Positions 52,568 to 55,871 of a stretch of 55,871 nucleotides of DNA are shown in pieces. Under the pieces are notes generated by a model. It saw nothing but the letters and a program-made list of their open reading frames with translations, was not told where the DNA came from and made no database searches. Every line of letters starts with the position of its first letter. Within the stretch, counting starts at the first letter, position 1. The stretch comes from Nitrospirota bacterium (GTDB lineage: Bacteria > Nitrospirota > Thermodesulfovibrionia > Thermodesulfovibrionales > JdFR-88): assembly GCA_021840255.1 (NCBI GenBank), contig JAKBYX010000013.1:1-55871 (forward strand). Direction: 5' to 3'. The translations under genes were made by a program, and so were the position numbers.

Positions 52568-54104
52568 CGGCCTGTCCGCCTCTTCCGCGGAAAAAGAGAA
52601 AGACAAAAGACAGAAGCGCGTAATATATTTTTATATTGCGCTTTTCAGCCTTGCATCTTCCCTGTCTATAATAACCAGCTTTAATCCGGAAAGGATCGCC
52701 GGGGCCTTCCTTCTTACCATGCTGCTGCTGGCCGTGTTTTACCGGGACATGGCCAGGTACAAGCCCAGGTTCCTTTCGAGCCCCAAAAATCTTATCCTGC
52801 TTGGCGTCCTCATGACAGGGACCCTGATGTTTGCGAGGCTTGCCCATTTCATGCTCCTTGGCATGTCCAAGGGGTTCGACCTGCCCCACGGGAGCATCGT
52901 CTTCGCGGTGCCCTTCGCCTCCGGGGCCATGCTTGCCATGCTCCTTTTTGACTCCCACACCTCGATAATGTTCTCATTCGTAATGAGCCTGCTGGCAGGC
53001 CTTTGGCTGCGTGACGCGGGCTACACGGTCTTTGCCTTCATGGGCAGCCTTACGGCCGCCTTCAGTGTGATACGCTGCAAAAAAAGGACGGAAATACTCA
53101 GGGGCGGCGCTTATCTGCTGGCAGTGAACGTGATTACCGCCTCTTTCATAATGCTCTGGAGCAGCAGATTTTTTACGGCCGGGGCCGGTTTCGCTGTGCT
53201 TTTCGCAGCCGTCGGGGCGGTTGCGGTGACGGCTGCGGTGTCCGTGGCACTGCCCATCCTGGAGCATCTTTTCAGCGTAACCACGGACATAAGCCTGCTG
53301 GAGCTTCTGAACCTGGAGCATCCCCTCATGAAGACCATGATGATAGCGGCCCCCGGCACTTATCATCACAGCATAATCGTGGGCAACCTGGTGGAGTCGG
53401 CCGCGGAGGAGGTGGGTGTAAACCCGCTTCTGGCAAGGGTAAGCGCCTATTATCACGACATAGGCAAGATAAAGATGCCGGAATATTTCATCGAAAACCA
53501 GGCGGGCGGCGCAAGCAGGCACGAGCGGCTCACCCCGCATATGAGCAGCATGATACTCATATCGCACGTGAAGGAGGGTATGGAGCTTGCCAGGCAGTAC
53601 AAGCTGCCCGAGACGGTAGTGGACATAATCCAGCAGCACCACGGCAACAGCATAATAAGCTATTTTTACCAGAAGGCCAGGGAAAAGACCGAAGACCTGA
53701 ACGCGGACCAGTATAAATATCCGGGCCCTCCGCCGCAGACGAAGGTGGCCGCCCTGGTGATGATGGCGGACGCAGTGGAGGCAGCCTCCAGGGTGCTGGG
53801 GGATCCCACGCCCGCGCGCATCTCAAACCTGGTGGGCAAGATAATAAACCATATATTCCTGGAAGGGCAGCTTGACAACTGCGAGCTCACGCTTAAAGAT
53901 ATCCAGAAGATCAAGCAGCGCTTTATCTATATTCTGAACGGGATACTCCATAAGAGGATAGACTATCCGGGATTCGATTTTGACAGGGAGGCTGGAGTTG
54001 CCGGTACAGTTGGCCAATTACCAAAGGCGGATACGGCTAAGCAGCAGCCGGATAAGGAAAGAGTCACTAGGGCTGCTTCGATGGTCTGGTCTCCAAAAAG
54101 CTGA
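52533..54104 (+). CDS. PgpH-like membrane HD-domain protein lacking the extracellular domain
   Basis: 523 residues. A short basic N-terminus (EKEKDKRQKR) leads to about seven membrane segments (~34-235). A cytoplasmic HD domain follows with TYHHSIIVGNLVE, YYHDIGKIKMPEYF (H near 307), HGNSIISYFYQKA and MMADAVEAASR. HD domains of this class in PgpH hydrolyse c-di-AMP. Full-length PgpH has an extra ~250-residue periplasmic 7TMR-HDED domain after the first TM; here it is absent. It overlaps phoH by 35 bases and ybeY by about 107 bases. Confidence 0.92.
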   Translation: MRDTKNGKQRPSGLSASSAEKEKDKRQKRVIYFYIALFSLASSLSIITSFNPERIAGAFLLTMLLLAVFYRDMARYKPRFLSSPKNLILLGVLMTGTLMFARLAHFMLLGMSKGFDLPHGSIVFAVPFASGAMLAMLLFDSHTSIMFSFVMSLLAGLWLRDAGYTVFAFMGSLTAAFSVIRCKKRTEILRGGAYLLAVNVITASFIMLWSSRFFTAGAGFAVLFAAVGAVAVTAAVSVALPILEHLFSVTTDISLLELLNLEHPLMKTMMIAAPGTYHHSIIVGNLVESAAEEVGVNPLLARVSAYYHDIGKIKMPEYFIENQAGGASRHERLTPHMSSMILISHVKEGMELARQYKLPETVVDIIQQHHGNSIISYFYQKAREKTEDLNADQYKYPGPPPQTKVAALVMMADAVEAASRVLGDPTPARISNLVGKIINHIFLEGQLDNCELTLKDIQKIKQRFIYILNGILHKRIDYPGFDFDREAGVAGTVGQLPKADTAKQQPDKERVTRAASMVWSPKS

Positions 54105-54483
54105 ACTGGGAGTAATCATTTCTGGACCGGGGCGCATGAAGACCCTGAACCGCTCCTTCCGGGGCATGGACAAGCCGACCGATGTCCTGTCATTCCCTTT
54201 TTTCGAGGAAAAAGAACTGAAGAGCCTGTGCGATTGCAGAGCGGACGGGCTGGAGAAAAAAGCAAAAACTCCATTCATACTTGGGGAGATCGTTATCTGT
54301 CCGGAGGTTGCCGCAAGGAACGCCGCTCTCTACGGGGCCACCCTGGCGGAAGAGATGCGTCGCCTTCTGGTGCACGGCTTTGTGCACCTCCTGGGTTACG
54401 ACCACGAAAAAAGCGAGGGCGAGGCCAGGAGGATGAGAAGAAAGGAAAGAGAGCTGATAAATGCCCTTGAACGCATGGATTAA
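53998..54483 (+). CDS. ybeY: Endoribonuclease YbeY (rRNA maturation factor)
   Basis: I choose TTG 53998, six bases after GGGAGG at 53986-53991; TTG 53980 is in frame but lacks an SD. The ~161-residue protein has NRSFRGMDKPTDVLSFPFFE, GEIVICPEVAARNA and the zinc-binding HGFVHLLGYDH with its three His ligands. A small insert (CRADGLEKKAKTP) lies before the conserved GEIVI strand. YbeY takes part in 16S rRNA 3'-end processing and quality control. Its 5' end lies inside the preceding gene. Confidence 0.94.
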   Translation: MPVQLANYQRRIRLSSSRIRKESLGLLRWSGLQKAELGVIISGPGRMKTLNRSFRGMDKPTDVLSFPFFEEKELKSLCDCRADGLEKKAKTPFILGEIVICPEVAARNAALYGATLAEEMRRLLVHGFVHLLGYDHEKSEGEARRMRRKERELINALERMD

Positions 54484-55162
54484 GAGCGCCAGTTTCGCCA
54501 TAGAGGGCATACTGCACGCGGCAAAGACCCAAAGGCACCTGCGCTACCATTTTTACGCGGCTTTCATTGTCCTTTTCCTGAGCTTCGCGCTTGGCGTAAG
54601 CAGGATGGAGTTCCTGGTTATATCCGTTTCCGTAATACTTGTGCTTGCCGCCGAGATGTTCAATACGGCGGTGGAAGCCACTGTGGACATCGTCTGCCCG
54701 CAGCCAAGCGAAAAAGCCCGTGTGGCCAAGGACGTTGCGGCCGGGGCTGTCCTCATCACCTCCTGCGGCGTTGCCGTTGTGGGCATTATCATCCTTTACC
54801 CGTACCTGGGCAGGCTGTTCGATCAGGGTTTCCAGGTGGCAAAACATGCCGGGCAGGACATCGCCCTGATGGCGCTTGTGTTCGTGCTCATATCCGTGGT
54901 GCTCTTTAAGGCAAAATTCGGCAAGGGGCACCCGCTTGCGGGAGGAATGCCAAGCGGCCATGCGGCCCTGGCCTTTTCCGTCTGGGTGTCGATAACCTAT
55001 CTCACCGGCAATTTTTTTGTTTCTTTGCTCACGTTCGTCCTGGCCTTCGCGGTTGCCAGGAGCCGCGTGAAAAAGAAGATACATGAGCCTTTCGAGGTGC
55101 TGGCCGGAGGGGCGCTGGGCTCTGCCCTTACATTCATTTTTTTCAAACTTTTTTCGCAATGA
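54461..55162 (+). CDS. DgkA-type lipid kinase fused to a PAP2-like phosphatase domain
   Basis: 233 residues in two membrane domains. Residues 1-~115 are a prokaryotic diacylglycerol/undecaprenol kinase: SFAIEGILHAAKTQRHLRYHF and the catalytic AAEMFNTAVEATVD, then KARVAKDVAAGAVL. Residues ~125-233 resemble type-2 phosphatidic acid phosphatase: a KxGxxHPL segment, MPSGHAALAFS and SRVKKKIHEPFEV, where the usual final Asp is Glu. One protein thus appears to join a lipid kinase and a lipid phosphatase. It overlaps ybeY by 23 bases. Confidence 0.9.
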   Translation: MPLNAWIKSASFAIEGILHAAKTQRHLRYHFYAAFIVLFLSFALGVSRMEFLVISVSVILVLAAEMFNTAVEATVDIVCPQPSEKARVAKDVAAGAVLITSCGVAVVGIIILYPYLGRLFDQGFQVAKHAGQDIALMALVFVLISVVLFKAKFGKGHPLAGGMPSGHAALAFSVWVSITYLTGNFFVSLLTFVLAFAVARSRVKKKIHEPFEVLAGGALGSALTFIFFKLFSQ

Positions 55163-55211
55163 GGACCCGAATTTTTTTTAATTTTGAATCATCCGGGCGG
55201 AAAGGTCTTTT

Positions 55212-55871
55212 TTGGAAGAAAAAAGCGGCGCGCTCATAGAGAAATTCCTGAAACACATGGAGCTTGAAAAGGGCGCCTCGGCGCACACCCTGAGGGCTTA
55301 CCGGACGGACCTTTCGCTCTTTTTTAACGAATGGAAGATGCGGCCCGAAGCGGTTGAGCTGACGGACGTAAGGGCCTTCACCGCCTTTCTCGTGAACAAG
55401 GGGCTTAAAAAAAGCTCGATGGGCAGGATGCTCTCCACGCTCAGGTCTTTTTTCAGGTTCCTGAACAGGGAGGGTTACATGGATGCCAACCCCGCCAGGC
55501 TCATGCGCTCTCCGAAACCCGAAAAGAAGCTCCCCAGGTTCCTTACCGTGGATGAGGCATTCAGCCTGATGGATACGCCGGAGACCACGGGTTTCCGGGC
55601 GCTGAGGGACAGGGCCATACTGGAGCTGCTTTATTCAAGCGGCCTGCGGGTGGGAGAGCTTGCGGCGCTGAACATGGACGATCTGAGCCTGAAGGAAGGC
55701 ATGTGCAAGGTCAGGGGGAAAGGGAAAAAAGAAAGGCTCGTGCCAGTCGGGAGCAAGGCGGTCTCGGCGCTCCGCGCCTATATGCTGGAGAGGTTTCTCC
55801 TTAAGAGGTCACTGAAGGGCAGGGGAGCAAAGCAAGCGGAGGCCAATGCTGTGGCCGCGAATGACGCCCTT
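55212..55871 (+). CDS. xerC: Tyrosine recombinase XerC/XerD family, 3' end cut by the window
   Basis: The frame opens at TTG 55212 and runs off the right edge, giving 220 residues. The N-terminal SAM-like core-binding domain (~8-90) has FLKHMELEKGASAHTLRAYRTDL and STLRSFFRFLNREGYMDANPA. The catalytic domain begins near 112 (RFLTVDEAF) and shows the first catalytic Arg in LLYSSGLRVGELAALNMDD and VRGKGKKERLVPVG. The remaining H-R-H-Y residues lie outside. Its place after housekeeping genes suggests the chromosomal dimer-resolution recombinase rather than a mobile-element integrase. A Lys/Ala-rich insert follows ERFLLKRS. Confidence 0.9.
   Translation, partial: MEEKSGALIEKFLKHMELEKGASAHTLRAYRTDLSLFFNEWKMRPEAVELTDVRAFTAFLVNKGLKKSSMGRMLSTLRSFFRFLNREGYMDANPARLMRSPKPEKKLPRFLTVDEAFSLMDTPETTGFRALRDRAILELLYSSGLRVGELAALNMDDLSLKEGMCKVRGKGKKERLVPVGSKAVSALRAYMLERFLLKRSLKGRGAKQAEANAVAANDAL

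Noticed and set aside
55212-55871. Integrase of a mobile element at the right edge
   Set aside because: There is no attachment site, tRNA target or cargo, and the neighbours are conserved housekeeping genes; a XerC-type role is more likely.

Overview
The window looks like a chromosomal segment of a free-living, Gram-negative, GC-rich (roughly 55%) bacterium. Evidence for a Gram-negative envelope is an RND/adaptor/TolC efflux operon and a PEP-CTERM exported protein. Several features recall Deltaproteobacteria-like or Nitrospirota-like lineages: the pth-rplY-prs-tRNA(Gln)-ispE order, an archaeal-type phosphoglycerate mutase, a TatD/radical-SAM fusion, QueH in place of QueG, and rubredoxin next to a ferritin-like protein. 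I cannot fix the phylum from this sequence alone. Gene density is high, nearly everything is housekeeping or core metabolism, and I see no phage, IS element, CRISPR array or obvious genomic island.

Layout. 1-380: 3'-truncated receiver protein (minus). 659-5713: minus-strand block of TPR protein, ispE, tRNA-Gln, prs, rplY (L25/CTC) and pth. 5980-14655: plus-strand metabolic genes (glycosyltransferase, hisC-hisB, MDR dehydrogenase, HAD nucleotidase, acetolactate synthase-like enzyme, nadB, small GlpM-like membrane protein). 14663-18824: minus-strand exported proteins and an NtrC-type two-component pair. 18942-24358: PilZ protein, Hsp20, guaB, scpB, HD-GYP phosphodiesterase, rubredoxin, ferritin-like protein and a compact DsrE/F/H-like trio. 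24582-29782: pckA, M50 protease, trpS, PEP-CTERM protein, nitroreductase. 29855-35515: efflux operon (minus). 35744-38781: pdxA (plus) facing yidC-yidD-rpmH (minus). 39029-41799: apgM and tatD-rSAM fusion. 41848-48409: minus-strand orphan PAS/GAF sensor, YeiH-type permease, hisS, divIVA, yggT, proC, yggS. 48477-55871: plus-strand queH, DUF2905, spoIID-like, queA, phoH, pgpH-like HD protein, ybeY, a dgkA-PAP2 fusion and a xerC-type recombinase cut by the window end.

Signals beyond the ordinary genes: (i) a PEP-CTERM protein whose ectodomain carries a Cys...Gln-x-x-x-Trp pattern resembling thioester domains, preceded by a GG-N10-GC sigma-54 promoter and two tandem 18-bp palindromes; (ii) a two-copy intergenic leader repeat with a covarying hairpin ending at the start of two unrelated genes; (iii) a second two-copy hairpin repeat at gene 3' ends; (iv) absence of rnpA from between rpmH and yidD, with rpmH predicted to be leaderless; (v) domain fusions and losses (DgkA-PAP2, TatD-rSAM, HD protein without its ectodomain, sensor without output domain, QueA with a low-complexity insert). 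No complete new multi-gene system is evident. The PEP-CTERM/thioester candidate and the covarying leader repeat are the best leads.
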